Source: Colicola sp016286205
GTDB taxonomy: Bacteria; Bacteroidota; Bacteroidia; Bacteroidales; Paludibacteraceae
NCBI GenBank assembly: GCA_016286205.1
Contig: JAEESF010000014.1
Coordinates: 1-50,277, forward strand
Reading direction: 5' to 3'
DNA length: 50,277 bases
The first letter of the stretch is position 1. Every line of letters begins with the position of its first letter. Below are positions 8,501-14,536 of the stretch, piece by piece. The notes beneath the pieces were generated by a model. That model was given only the letters and a program-made list of their open reading frames with translations, had not been told where the DNA came from and did not search any database. A program made the translations under genes and the position numbers.

Positions 8501-10651
8501 GATTGGCGCTTAGAAGGCCGGGCTGGGAAGTGTGTGTTCTACAATCAAGCCAACGATGTGTATCTGGATCTGCAGACTATTGGAGGAGAATTGTTGACAG
8601 CAGCTGCGGCTAGAGATTCGTTCGTGATTACATACGAGAATGGTTTCGTAGCGCGCTCAATTATGAGTCTGGAACCACACAATAAATACCTTGGTTGTCA
8701 AGTGGATTCGTTTAAGATAGTTTCAGATGCGGCTAATGAAAGACTTCTTCATCTCTATCAACAAGAAGCCGTTTATCATTCTTATCCGTCTTGTATCAGT
8801 GATGTGGATGTTATTAAGTGGGAGAAAGCTACAGATGGAAACTATGTAACGGTTGAGTCTTATCTGCTGAGCGGAGAGCCGGCAATGGATGGCGCTACCG
8901 GACACCCAACAGATCAGGCAACTGACAAATCGGGCACGGCGCAAGATGGTACTTGGGAAATTAAATATACTACAGCCTCGCTTGCACCTTGTACGATGAC
9001 TATAGTCGCTTGGGGCGACAAAACTGCGGATATTCGTATCCCATATATCGTTGATGCGAATACTAATTCATCTACTTTACTCGGTGAGACGGATTGCCGT
9101 ACGTGCGACTTGGTGGTTATGAGTGGAAAGACCTTTACGGTCAACAATAATAAGCGACTCCACATGGTTACTGTGCAAGAAGGTGCTACGCTTAATATCG
9201 CTGATGGCGCTACACTGACAGTCAACTCGCTTGTGTTAGGTGCTAATAGTGATCAAACTGCACCTATTGTAACGTTGAATAATTCGGGCGCAATTAAGTT
9301 GAAGAATGGTGAATTGTACTACGACTTGCGTATCCCGGAGGATCGTTTCTATTGGATTTCATTGCCGTTCGCTTCGCAGACACAGGAGATTTCCTATTCC
9401 AATGTGGCGGCCAATGGTGGTATGCCTGTTTACAACGAGGATTTCTTCGTTTACTACTACGATGGCGCTTCGCGTGCTGCTGACGCTAACGCAGGTCATG
9501 TTCAAGATACGTATTGGAAGGTCGTTGCCGATGATGGTGTTGATTATACTATGCAAGCTGGTCATGGCCACCTGTTTGGTATCCTAGACCAAAAGGATAT
9601 TGTTCAGAAAGATGGACGTAAGCACACCAAGCGTGTGATGCGATTCACCATGCGTCCGCCTGTGGCAACTTGGCTGACACAAGAACATACGGGCGGTAGC
9701 AAGACGACCACCGTTGTTCCATCTGCATGCACCGACACATTACTTGCCTTCCACGCAGGTTGGAATCTGGTTGGTAACCCGTATATGCACACTTATAATA
9801 CGGGAACTGTTTCTGGCGAAGGTGGTCTAAGCAATGGTGCATGGAAGAAGGATATGAAGAATGCAGTTTGGACTGGTTCTTGGATTTTAGATGATGGCCG
9901 TCCGGCTAAGGTCCCGTATATTACGGTCTTCAATCCTGCGGCTACAGACGAGTATCCATATTCGCAGTCTTTGGCTTCGAACTTCGACTTGCGTCCGTTC
10001 CAAGCGGTATTTATCCAGGTGAACGAAGGTAACTCGCTGAACTTCCTGAACAATATGGCTGTTCCTAAGAATGCTCCGGCATACCAACGCTTCATCCAAC
10101 AGGAAGGCCCTGTCCGCACAGGTGTCACGCTGACGGGTGCAGGGCGCACTGACCGCACGGGTGTTGTCTTGTCCGACGAATATACCACTCGCTATGAGAT
10201 TGGCGCTGACTTGCAGAAGATGCTCAATGGTGGACTCAACCTCTATACACTCAATTCGGACAATCAGCAGTTGGCTTTCAATGGTCTGAGCGAAGAAGAT
10301 GCGGTGGCTCCAATCCCTGTAGGTGTTACTATTCCTGCTACGGGCGAATATACCTTCGCTTTCGATGCTGAGCAATATAGTCTCAACGAACTGGATACAC
10401 TCATGTTGATTGACTATACGGAGAATACGCAAACGGATCTGCGTTACCGGAATTATACATTCACGGCGCAGAAGGGTGCTAACGAAGGCCGCTTCGCTTT
10501 GCTCATTCGTTTGGCTAAAACTCCGCAGATAGTAACGAATTTGGACGAGACATACGATGCCGACAAACCACGTAAGATTATTCGTGACGGTATCTTGTAC
10601 ATCATCCGCGATGATAAGATGTACAATGCGCTCGGTGCTGAGGTGCGTTAA
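5579..10651 (+). CDS. Giant modular secreted surface protein
   Basis: A 1,690-residue protein with an N-terminal signal peptide (cleavage near residue 23, LSADIA). Four related modules follow. Each has a domain opening RI(S/T)S..EL..G..Y.I (about residues 116, 426, 667, 919) and an InlB/Listeria-Bacteroides-like segment with W.F.GW and a closing LYAVY (GW near 71, 370, 623, 873). Residues about 1050-1250 look like a beta-helical or pectin-lyase-like stretch; about 1250-1660 is a beta-rich region with WNLVGNPYMHTY. The protein ends with KIIRDGILYIIRDDKMYNAL..EVR, the tail shared with other exported proteins here. It is probably cell-surface exposed or secreted by T9SS (inference). I start at the ATG at 5579 because a signal peptide follows at once. 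The next gene starts 23 bases later. Confidence 0.85.
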   Translation: MKLRLHFILAALLLMVSNLSADIAVLNFYADGHNILTVDVEANPAEPYVLADILSANGKSVTGCRDYDFIGWKTGGPIVGDENPTSSMVTEVSPIANMNLYAVYEKPGVLDDTYVRITSAKDLHAGDQYILACYYEWDGDVYYGPSYWALGSSQDHNSVIENYGDEATVEGHSVNLYVYGRCYVSATQIFPSAGTVVNPDNTIVWTLGGAEDAWTFTNAGDGNKQLNIRRNVYQFVYQKDWGPNQGVYIHSTPNAQLLTNPGNTFSIAAANGAFNFRADNGYYLTYSEDDDDYFQTGTSNSWKFYLYKKSSVYTSFPNCEDWTLHLNAADGFVGNTGKHEVDMKEDNPGDGFELPVATRPAGNCNDWTFAGWIAETPINGQRSPQYGKSNAPELISAGTTYHPRYNGETLYAVFQKTETGVTYYERISSTSELVNGETYVIATTSNRAVASSKYSTAAFNYEMISVVGSEISSNVGANIQWTCEYSNSKYKFKKGTTYLSYNGNNYWHYYVENGTSPFRFREDYSGTLYLALLTDGTNNFFGEYEGDYDEFYIYRRKTHSVTTYTSFPHCTPYTIILHTCGGSMSGVDDNEKVEWTENLSEGIGFTLPSVTPRCPDEGWVFEGWLEGGDLASVEEVEFTGLNTGHYVPLKDSIHLYAVYKRKTNKFRIMYHPTYMVEGDNYIITGYPNLYDYAISSTKYSDNYLSYVIAPSPQEAEGYYVTMDDENAIWIMHGAYNNCTFQNLADNSLYLRSDNNGYTTTGATGTSYAFTYHSSSNGFLFDMKDRVNSKYMTFNTTNKYFYTAGSYSTNIYVYRQMKEYTSWPHCDPFVVNFDGCGGTAGVASLEEPVFYAGVTLPNAYANSDCSKEGWTFAGWSTEPITSESDVLTVDLLPAGTHYRLRSNNSTLYAVYCAKEETYKRISSLEELAMGINYVVMNGNDTKAMGNTLYDSNKEIEAVGGVSRSGNVVTNTNPALDWRLEGRAGKCVFYNQANDVYLDLQTIGGELLTAAAARDSFVITYENGFVARSIMSLEPHNKYLGCQVDSFKIVSDAANERLLHLYQQEAVYHSYPSCISDVDVIKWEKATDGNYVTVESYLLSGEPAMDGATGHPTDQATDKSGTAQDGTWEIKYTTASLAPCTMTIVAWGDKTADIRIPYIVDANTNSSTLLGETDCRTCDLVVMSGKTFTVNNNKRLHMVTVQEGATLNIADGATLTVNSLVLGANSDQTAPIVTLNNSGAIKLKNGELYYDLRIPEDRFYWISLPFASQTQEISYSNVAANGGMPVYNEDFFVYYYDGASRAADANAGHVQDTYWKVVADDGVDYTMQAGHGHLFGILDQKDIVQKDGRKHTKRVMRFTMRPPVATWLTQEHTGGSKTTTVVPSACTDTLLAFHAGWNLVGNPYMHTYNTGTVSGEGGLSNGAWKKDMKNAVWTGSWILDDGRPAKVPYITVFNPAATDEYPYSQSLASNFDLRPFQAVFIQVNEGNSLNFLNNMAVPKNAPAYQRFIQQEGPVRTGVTLTGAGRTDRTGVVLSDEYTTRYEIGADLQKMLNGGLNLYTLNSDNQQLAFNGLSEEDAVAPIPVGVTIPATGEYTFAFDAEQYSLNELDTLMLIDYTENTQTDLRYRNYTFTAQKGANEGRFALLIRLAKTPQIVTNLDETYDADKPRKIIRDGILYIIRDDKMYNALGAEVR

Positions 10652-10674
10652 CAAAAAAGAAAGGTATTAGTAAG

Positions 10675-11217
10675 GTGATTAGTCGTAAATATATATTATT
10701 AGTTTGTCTGGCGCTATGGTCCGTTGGGGCAATGGCGACGACGCAACTGGCGTCGCAGCCTACTGCTATCCAACCGATGGAAACGGGCATGAAGTCCACT
10801 TCTGCTTTCCTCGCGCCTAAGACTGCAGCGGTATCGAGAGGTAGTGCTGCAGCAGTTAGCGTTGCGCGTGCAGATATGGGGACGAAAAACATGGTCTTCT
10901 CCCCGCTGCATACCACCTCCTCGTCCAAGAAACGTACGGTCTGTGCATCTCAGTTCGCTGTTTCGGCAGAGGTGCAGTTGCCGGCTGTGTCTATAACCAA
11001 CCGCAATTGGGAGGAGGTCTCTTCTACTAGTGCTGCCTCTACTAACCCGGTTATCACATCTCCGGGCCCGCGTAAAGTTGGTCCCGGAGGAGGGTCGCTT
11101 CCTCCGGATCCATACATGGTTCCTGTTGGCGAACTGCCGTTCGTTTTCTTCCTCCTGTTGGCAGGTATATTCTGCTTGCGCATATATGTAACGAAACAAG
11201 CAAAAACAGAAAAATAA
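10675..11217 (+). CDS. Exported protein with C-terminal membrane anchor
   Basis: A 180-residue protein starting at a GTG. A signal peptide (residues 1-21, SVGAMA) is followed by a Ser/Thr/Ala-rich low-complexity body and a C-terminal tripartite end: GPGGGSLPPDPYMVPVGE, a hydrophobic segment (about 153-170) and a basic tail (RIYVTKQAKTEK). Such PxG-transmembrane-basic endings occur in small Bacteroidales proteins of unknown function; the layout resembles sorting signals of the PEP-CTERM kind without the same motif. It follows the giant surface protein by 23 bases and is followed by a terminator, so it is likely co-expressed with it and may help anchor or display it. The function is not known. 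Confidence 0.7.
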   Translation: MISRKYILLVCLALWSVGAMATTQLASQPTAIQPMETGMKSTSAFLAPKTAAVSRGSAAAVSVARADMGTKNMVFSPLHTTSSSKKRTVCASQFAVSAEVQLPAVSITNRNWEEVSSTSAASTNPVITSPGPRKVGPGGGSLPPDPYMVPVGELPFVFFLLLAGIFCLRIYVTKQAKTEK

Positions 11218-11223
11218 TCAAAA

Positions 11224-11256
11224 AATGGCATCCGCGTTTGCGTGTGTCATTTTTTA
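11224..11256 (+). terminator. Intrinsic terminator
   Basis: A 28-base hairpin (11224-11251) with about eleven paired positions and a GTTT loop is followed by a T-run. It ends the transcript of the giant surface protein and its partner. The -33 box of the next promoter lies within it. Confidence 0.85.
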
Positions 11257-11268
11257 TTACTAACTTTG
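11237..11268 (+). promoter_or_regulatory. Promoter upstream of structured element copy C
   Basis: TTTG (11237-11240), 20 bases, TAACTTTG (11261-11268). It overlaps the preceding terminator. The transcript would start near 11274, run through the structured element at 11390-11515 and reach the gene at 11612, so this element copy is expected to be transcribed on the plus strand. Confidence 0.75.
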
Positions 11269-11284
11269 CACTCGCAAAAAATCC

Positions 11285-11326
11285 GCTAACCCCTAATTCA
11301 CCAATTCACTCATTCATTTTTTTTTA
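11285..11326. repeat. Degenerate CTAACCM/CACTCATT repeats
   Basis: GCTAACCCCTAATTCACCAATTCACTCATTC-like stretch, a mix of the CTAACCM heptamer and CAYTAATT octamer families found elsewhere. It borders structured element copy C on the left, as the octamers do for copies A and B. Confidence 0.6.
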
Positions 11327-11389
11327 TTCGAGGGTAGGGAACTGAACCAAGGCGTTGAAAGAAAATTATAATTAATATAATTGGGCGTA

Positions 11390-11515
11390 GAGATTAAGGT
11401 TATTACATCCTTTGGATGTGGGTTGTAGCCACAAGGGCTAACGTTAAATTTATTTATAAGGGAGCACGGGCGGATGCAACTCGCAAGTGCGCCAAGCACG
11501 GATGGCCGTAATCTC
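11390..11515 (+). ncRNA. Candidate structured RNA, diverged copy C
   Basis: Same architecture as copies A and B, with rebuilt helices: GAGATTA (11390-11396)/TAATCTC (11509-11515); ACATCC (11405-11410)/GGATGT (11414-11419); TAGCC/GGCTA (11426-11430, 11436-11440) with loop ACAAG; TAAAT (11445-11449)/ATTTA (11452-11456); GTGC (11487-11490)/GCAC (11496-11499) with loop GCCAA. The core GGATGCAACTCGCAA (11472-11486) is identical to the other copies. An own promoter lies upstream at 11237-11268. The downstream gene encodes the membrane protein at 11612. Confidence 0.72.
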
Positions 11516-11540
11516 GAAGACTATTTTTGTTATTTTTTTA

Positions 11541-11575
11541 TATTTTTGTAAGCGATAAGCGCATTTTTCTTTTTA
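11541..11575 (+). promoter_or_regulatory. TATTTTTGTAAGCG motif, possible promoter
   Basis: TATTTTTGTAAGCG at 11541-11554 followed by GCGC-containing dyad and T-rich run. TATTTTTG fits the -7 consensus and is about 64 bases upstream of the ATG at 11612, so it could be a second promoter of that gene. A terminator-like role for the dyad and T-run is also possible. Confidence 0.4.
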
Positions 11576-11611
11576 ATCAACATATTTCATAACTTTTAAT
11601 TTTAAGTCATT

Positions 11612-12400
11612 ATGAAAAAATTACCTGTATTCGCAACGCTTGGAGAAGGTTGCAAGATTGGATTACTCAATTTCTTCAGTCTGCTGGGAGCAGCAATCCT
11701 CTATTTCCTGACTATTTGGATTCCTTACCTCAACGTAGGTACTACTATCGCTATGGCGTCTCTGCCTGCTGAGCTGGCCAAGGGTAAAATGATCAACCCT
11801 ACTTTTATTTTTGAGTCGAAGTATCGCCGCAATATGGGCGAATTCCTCATTCTCTACACACTCATGTCGGGTGCTATCTGCACGGGTATGCTTTTCGGTA
11901 TTATCCCGGGCTTCGTAATCGCTATCGCATGGAATTATGCCCTCGTTCTGTTTGTTGACAAAGATCTCAATGCGCTTGAGTCTCTGCGTGAGTCCAATCG
12001 TATTACCTATGGCAACAAGGCTCGTATGTTTGGTATCGTTTGCTTGTTCGTGCTGTTCTTCTATCTGATCATCGGTATCGTGGCACTTGCTTTTGTACTT
12101 CCTTCTATCGACTGGCTTGCTGTCATCGGAATAATTTTGATCATTATTCTCTCGCTGATTCTGATTCCTATCTCTTTTGGTATTGACGCTTCTATGTATC
12201 GCCAACTGCTTGCTGAGGACCCCAAAGCAGAAGTAAAAGAGGCTATCGTTGCTGAACCAAAGGCTGCAGCGCCTAAGGCTGCAAAGAAACCGGCAGCCAA
12301 GAAGCCCGCTGCTAAAAAACCGGCTGAGGCTCCTGCTAAGAAACCGGCTGCTAAAAAAGCACCGGCCAAGAAAGCTCCGGCTAAGAAGGCTGAGAAATAA
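11612..12400 (+). CDS. Membrane protein with histone-like Lys/Ala/Pro tail
   Basis: A 262-residue protein. Residues 1-195 form an integral membrane domain with about five hydrophobic segments (near 18-45, 85-120, 140-165, 170-190) and the motif ALESLRESNRITYGNKARMF (about 126-145), resembling DUF975/glycerophosphodiesterase-membrane-domain proteins. Residues about 205-262 are a low-complexity tail of repeated KKPAAKKPA and KKAPAKKA blocks, like histone H1 or bacterial histone-like C-termini. A highly positive tail on a membrane protein could bind nucleic acid, acidic polymer or phospholipid head groups; which side of the membrane it faces is not determined. Terminator follows at 12504-12538. 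Confidence 0.8.
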   Translation: MKKLPVFATLGEGCKIGLLNFFSLLGAAILYFLTIWIPYLNVGTTIAMASLPAELAKGKMINPTFIFESKYRRNMGEFLILYTLMSGAICTGMLFGIIPGFVIAIAWNYALVLFVDKDLNALESLRESNRITYGNKARMFGIVCLFVLFFYLIIGIVALAFVLPSIDWLAVIGIILIIILSLILIPISFGIDASMYRQLLAEDPKAEVKEAIVAEPKAAAPKAAKKPAAKKPAAKKPAEAPAKKPAAKKAPAKKAPAKKAEK

Positions 12401-12481
12401 TCCGTAGTTATTCTACCTCTTTTCTACACGCACGCGTATACCCACGTATATGCGTGCGTTCATTATTATATTAATATATAC

Positions 12482-12503
12482 TCACCAATTTCCAATCACA
12501 AAT
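12482..12503. repeat. AATCACM-type heptamers
   Basis: About three degenerate units (AATTTCC, AATCACA, AATAAAA). The same heptamer family is found inside the phosphatase gene at 48909-48943. Confidence 0.5.
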
Positions 12504-12538
12504 AAAAAAGGAATGGCCCGCAAGCCACTCTTTTTTTT
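12504..12538 (+). terminator. Intrinsic terminator
   Basis: A stem centred on TGGC (12514-12517)/GCCA (12524-12527) with A-rich and T-rich outer arms is followed by eight T. It ends the transcript of the membrane protein at 11612. Confidence 0.75.
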
Positions 12539-12540
12539 GT

Positions 12541-12612
12541 TTACGGGCTTCGCTCTGTTTAGTGCCTTCGGCGTTTACGCCCTACGGGCTGTTTAGTCGC
12601 TTCGCTGTTTAA
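12541..12612. repeat. GTTTAG-spaced hairpin array
   Basis: Four small hairpins (GGGC ttc GCTC; GCC ttc GGC; GCCC tac GGGC; a weak GC ttc GC) are separated by GTTTAGT or GTTTA spacers at 12557, 12573, 12591 and 12606. Related arrays occur at 16049-16114 and, in the opposite orientation, at 42556-42598. The loops are short and spacer-like words constant, which is the reverse of a CRISPR array. Confidence 0.7.
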
Positions 12613-12651
12613 TGAATGAATGAGTGAATTAGTGAGTTAATGAATTAGTGA
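12611..12651. repeat. Degenerate 8-base tandem repeat
   Basis: ATGAATGA/GTGAATTA octamers, the same family as 4873-4955, again immediately left of a copy of the structured element. Confidence 0.8.
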
Positions 12652-12742
12652 CTTTCCACTTTACACTTTTTGTTCCTATTAGATGTGGAGAATGGGAAGC
12701 GAAAACGAAAAATGTTTTTATTGTTTTTGACCCGACGGTGTG

Positions 12743-12861
12743 ACAAGTGCTTTACACCCTTAGGGTGTGAGGTGTAGCCGCAAGGGCTACCGAAAAGCTC
12801 GCTTTTAAGGTGGCACTTAAGGATGCAACTCGCAAGCGCGACCAGCGCGAAAATCGCTTGT
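12743..12861 (+). ncRNA. Candidate structured RNA, copy B
   Basis: Identical to copy A over 119 bases except one position: T at 5128 is C at 12839. This base lies in the last helix, where it turns a G-U pair into G-C, so structure is kept. All other helices and the invariant core (12821-12835) are as in copy A. It lies about 250 bases upstream of the secreted protein gene at 13109. No clear promoter was found between the array at 12541 and the element. Confidence 0.7.
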
Positions 12862-12874
12862 AACAACGGAAGGG

Positions 12875-12888
12875 TGTTTTTGTAAGCG
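12875..12888. repeat. TGTTTTTGTAAGCG motif
   Basis: Same motif as at 5164-5177, followed by a GCG-containing dyad and T-run; the counterpart just after copy B. Confidence 0.6.
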
Positions 12889-13015
12889 ATAGCGCGTTTT
12901 TGTTTATAATTATACTCTCGGTCGGCTTAGGCTCCCCGCCTGCCTGCCCTTTTCGAAGCCAAAAGTCAATTGGCTTCTCCATCGCTGCGCAGCAGTATTT
13001 TTAATATTTTCTTCT

Positions 13016-13029
13016 TATTTTTGTAAGCG
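13016..13029 (+). promoter_or_regulatory. TATTTTTGTAAGCG motif
   Basis: Fifth copy of the motif, identical over 14 bases to 11541-11554 and followed by GCAGCGC and a T-rich run. It fits a -7 box but the gene at 13109 has a better promoter at 13055-13085. Confidence 0.4.
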
Positions 13030-13054
13030 CAGCGCATTTTTCTTCTAAAAACAC

Positions 13055-13085
13055 TTGCGCAATTCAAAAATTATTTGTAATTTTG
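13055..13085 (+). promoter_or_regulatory. Promoter of the secreted protein at 13109
   Basis: TTG (13055-13057), 20 bases, TAATTTTG (13078-13085). The -7 box is the left arm of AATTTTGCaccGCAAAATT, a dyad over the start site. The leader is about 18 bases, which rules out the longer reading frame beginning at 13055. Confidence 0.8.
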
Positions 13086-13108
13086 CACCGCAAAATTGTG
13101 AATACATT

Positions 13109-14455
13109 ATGAAACGAATTGCATCTATATTAGGTGCATTGCTACTCGCAGCAACGAGCATCATGGCTGCGCCGCAGATCAAGGCCGAGGAAGAAGATAC
13201 GGTCATACACAGCATAGAGCTATTGGCTTCCTTTCCGAGTGGAGGCGAAGAAGTGCCCGATCCAACCACGTTTGATGGGTTAGTAATCACTCCCGATCAT
13301 CCGAGGTACAATCATGTGGGACAGGTGTATGTGGCCGATACTAGCGCCAGATACGAGCTAGACGGCTACAGCTACTTCACCTCCACCAGCGCCTTCATAT
13401 TCGACCCGTTGTTTGTGACTGACTCCATCTACGAACTAGAGATCCTGCTGTGGCCGAAGAAAGGCTACATATGGGATAACATAGATAGCCTGCTGGCTCG
13501 CTCTACTATCAACGGTCAACCGGCGGACTGCCATGCCGAAAATGGGGCGATGATCTTCTTAAATGTCTATTTCAAGGCAGAAGCACCAGGCAAACCGCTC
13601 GAAGGACGATTCACGATAGACGAAGCCGGCACACAGGTGCAGTTTGGCAAGGGTAACCTTCAGTATCAGCCTAGCACCCGGACCTGGCGCCCATCCGGCT
13701 ATCAGGACCTGGTGATAGGCAGCGACAACAGCCGCGCAGCCGCCGACTACGACGGATGGATAGACCTCTTCGGATGGGGAGCAAGCGGATACAACGGACT
13801 GGAGCCATACATGACCTCAACCAACCCGGCCGAATACTGTATGCTCTCCAGCCTGGCGGGCACCGACTACGACTGGGTGAAAGTGGCGGCCGATAGCATG
13901 CACCAGACAGGCACGTGGAGATCGTTGACACAATGGGAATGGGAGTGGCTGCTCAACGACCGACCTAATTACGACGAACTGCGGGGCTTAGCCCAAATAG
14001 ATAGCACCAAAGGTCTGCTGCTACTGCCCGACAACTGGGACATAGCTGCGCGACCGCTGAACAAAGAGATTGACAATCCATGCACCGTGCTAACCGGACG
14101 AGAATGGTTCGAATGGCAAAACCTGGGTGCCGTCTTCCTGCCTGCTGCCGGTCAGCGAGAGGGAACAGACGTGAACAAAGTGAACGAGGCAGGATACTAC
14201 TGGAGCGCCTCTGACGACTTCGAAAAAGATGCGATGCTGATTGGGTTCTCCAAGACCATGGACGGGTTTTATGGTAAGTCGAAAACATTAGGCCTGTCTG
14301 TCCGCGCAACACGCATAGTGGAGAATGAGCCGACGGGCCTGAACGGCGAGCGGCGAGAGGCGAGAGGCGAGAGTAGAAAGATTCTCCGCAATGGGCAACT
14401 GCTGATTAAACGCGATGGGAAGACCTACAACGCGCAAGGCGTTGAGGTGAGGTGA
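13109..14455 (+). CDS. Secreted lectin-fold-like surface protein
   Basis: A 448-residue exported protein. Signal peptide at 1-19 (SIMAAPQ), an N-terminal beta domain (about 30-160), then a module (about 170-410) with the run FGKGNLQY, WIDLFGWGASGYNG, WRSLTQWEWEWLL, LLLPDNWD, GAVFLPAAGQREG and GYYWSAS. This pattern is very common in exported Bacteroidales proteins and resembles the FISUMP/formylglycine-enzyme-like C-type lectin fold; no catalytic role is evident. A GERREARGESRK linker is encoded by four GGCGAGA heptamers (14345-14372). The protein ends in KILRNGQLLIKRDGKTYNAQ..EVR, the shared tail. The ATG at 13109 is chosen because a signal peptide follows and the promoter lies just upstream. 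Confidence 0.82.
   Translation: MKRIASILGALLLAATSIMAAPQIKAEEEDTVIHSIELLASFPSGGEEVPDPTTFDGLVITPDHPRYNHVGQVYVADTSARYELDGYSYFTSTSAFIFDPLFVTDSIYELEILLWPKKGYIWDNIDSLLARSTINGQPADCHAENGAMIFLNVYFKAEAPGKPLEGRFTIDEAGTQVQFGKGNLQYQPSTRTWRPSGYQDLVIGSDNSRAAADYDGWIDLFGWGASGYNGLEPYMTSTNPAEYCMLSSLAGTDYDWVKVAADSMHQTGTWRSLTQWEWEWLLNDRPNYDELRGLAQIDSTKGLLLLPDNWDIAARPLNKEIDNPCTVLTGREWFEWQNLGAVFLPAAGQREGTDVNKVNEAGYYWSASDDFEKDAMLIGFSKTMDGFYGKSKTLGLSVRATRIVENEPTGLNGERREARGESRKILRNGQLLIKRDGKTYNAQGVEVR
14345..14372. repeat. GGCGAGM heptamers inside a coding region
   Basis: Four heptamers (GGCGAGC, then three GGCGAGA) in the gene at 13109. They are the reverse complement form of CGCCTYT in pheT and encode the linker before the C-terminal tail. 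Confidence 0.85.
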
Positions 14456-14522
14456 AAGGACGAAAGGACGAGAGGACGAACGGCGAAAGCTCTAGCCTTT
14501 AGCCTCTAGCCTCTAGCCATTA
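14456..14522. repeat. GGACGARA octamers and AGCCTYT heptamers
   Basis: The whole gap between two genes consists of degenerate GGACGAAA/GGACGAGA octamers followed by AGCCTTT/AGCCTCT heptamers. No terminator or promoter can be recognised in it, so the nuclease gene downstream may depend on read-through. Confidence 0.8.
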
Positions 14523-14536
14523 AACATTACAATATC

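Larger units (their letters stand above)
12647..12905. repeat. Long intergenic repeat, copy B (pairs with 4951-5186)
   Basis: Collinear with copy A. From about 12712 to 12887 the two are nearly identical; the left 65 bases carry a 20-base length difference. Includes the structured core at 12743-12861. The downstream part (12907-13015) holds an 8-bp hairpin GAAGCCAA/TTGGCTTC (12955-12977) and palindrome GCTGCGCAGC (near 12984); I see no gene in it. Confidence 0.9.

Noticed and set aside
4951..12905. Insertion sequence or transposon explaining the intergenic repeats
   Set aside because: No transposase or terminal inverted repeats flank the copies, and the conserved part is RNA-like.
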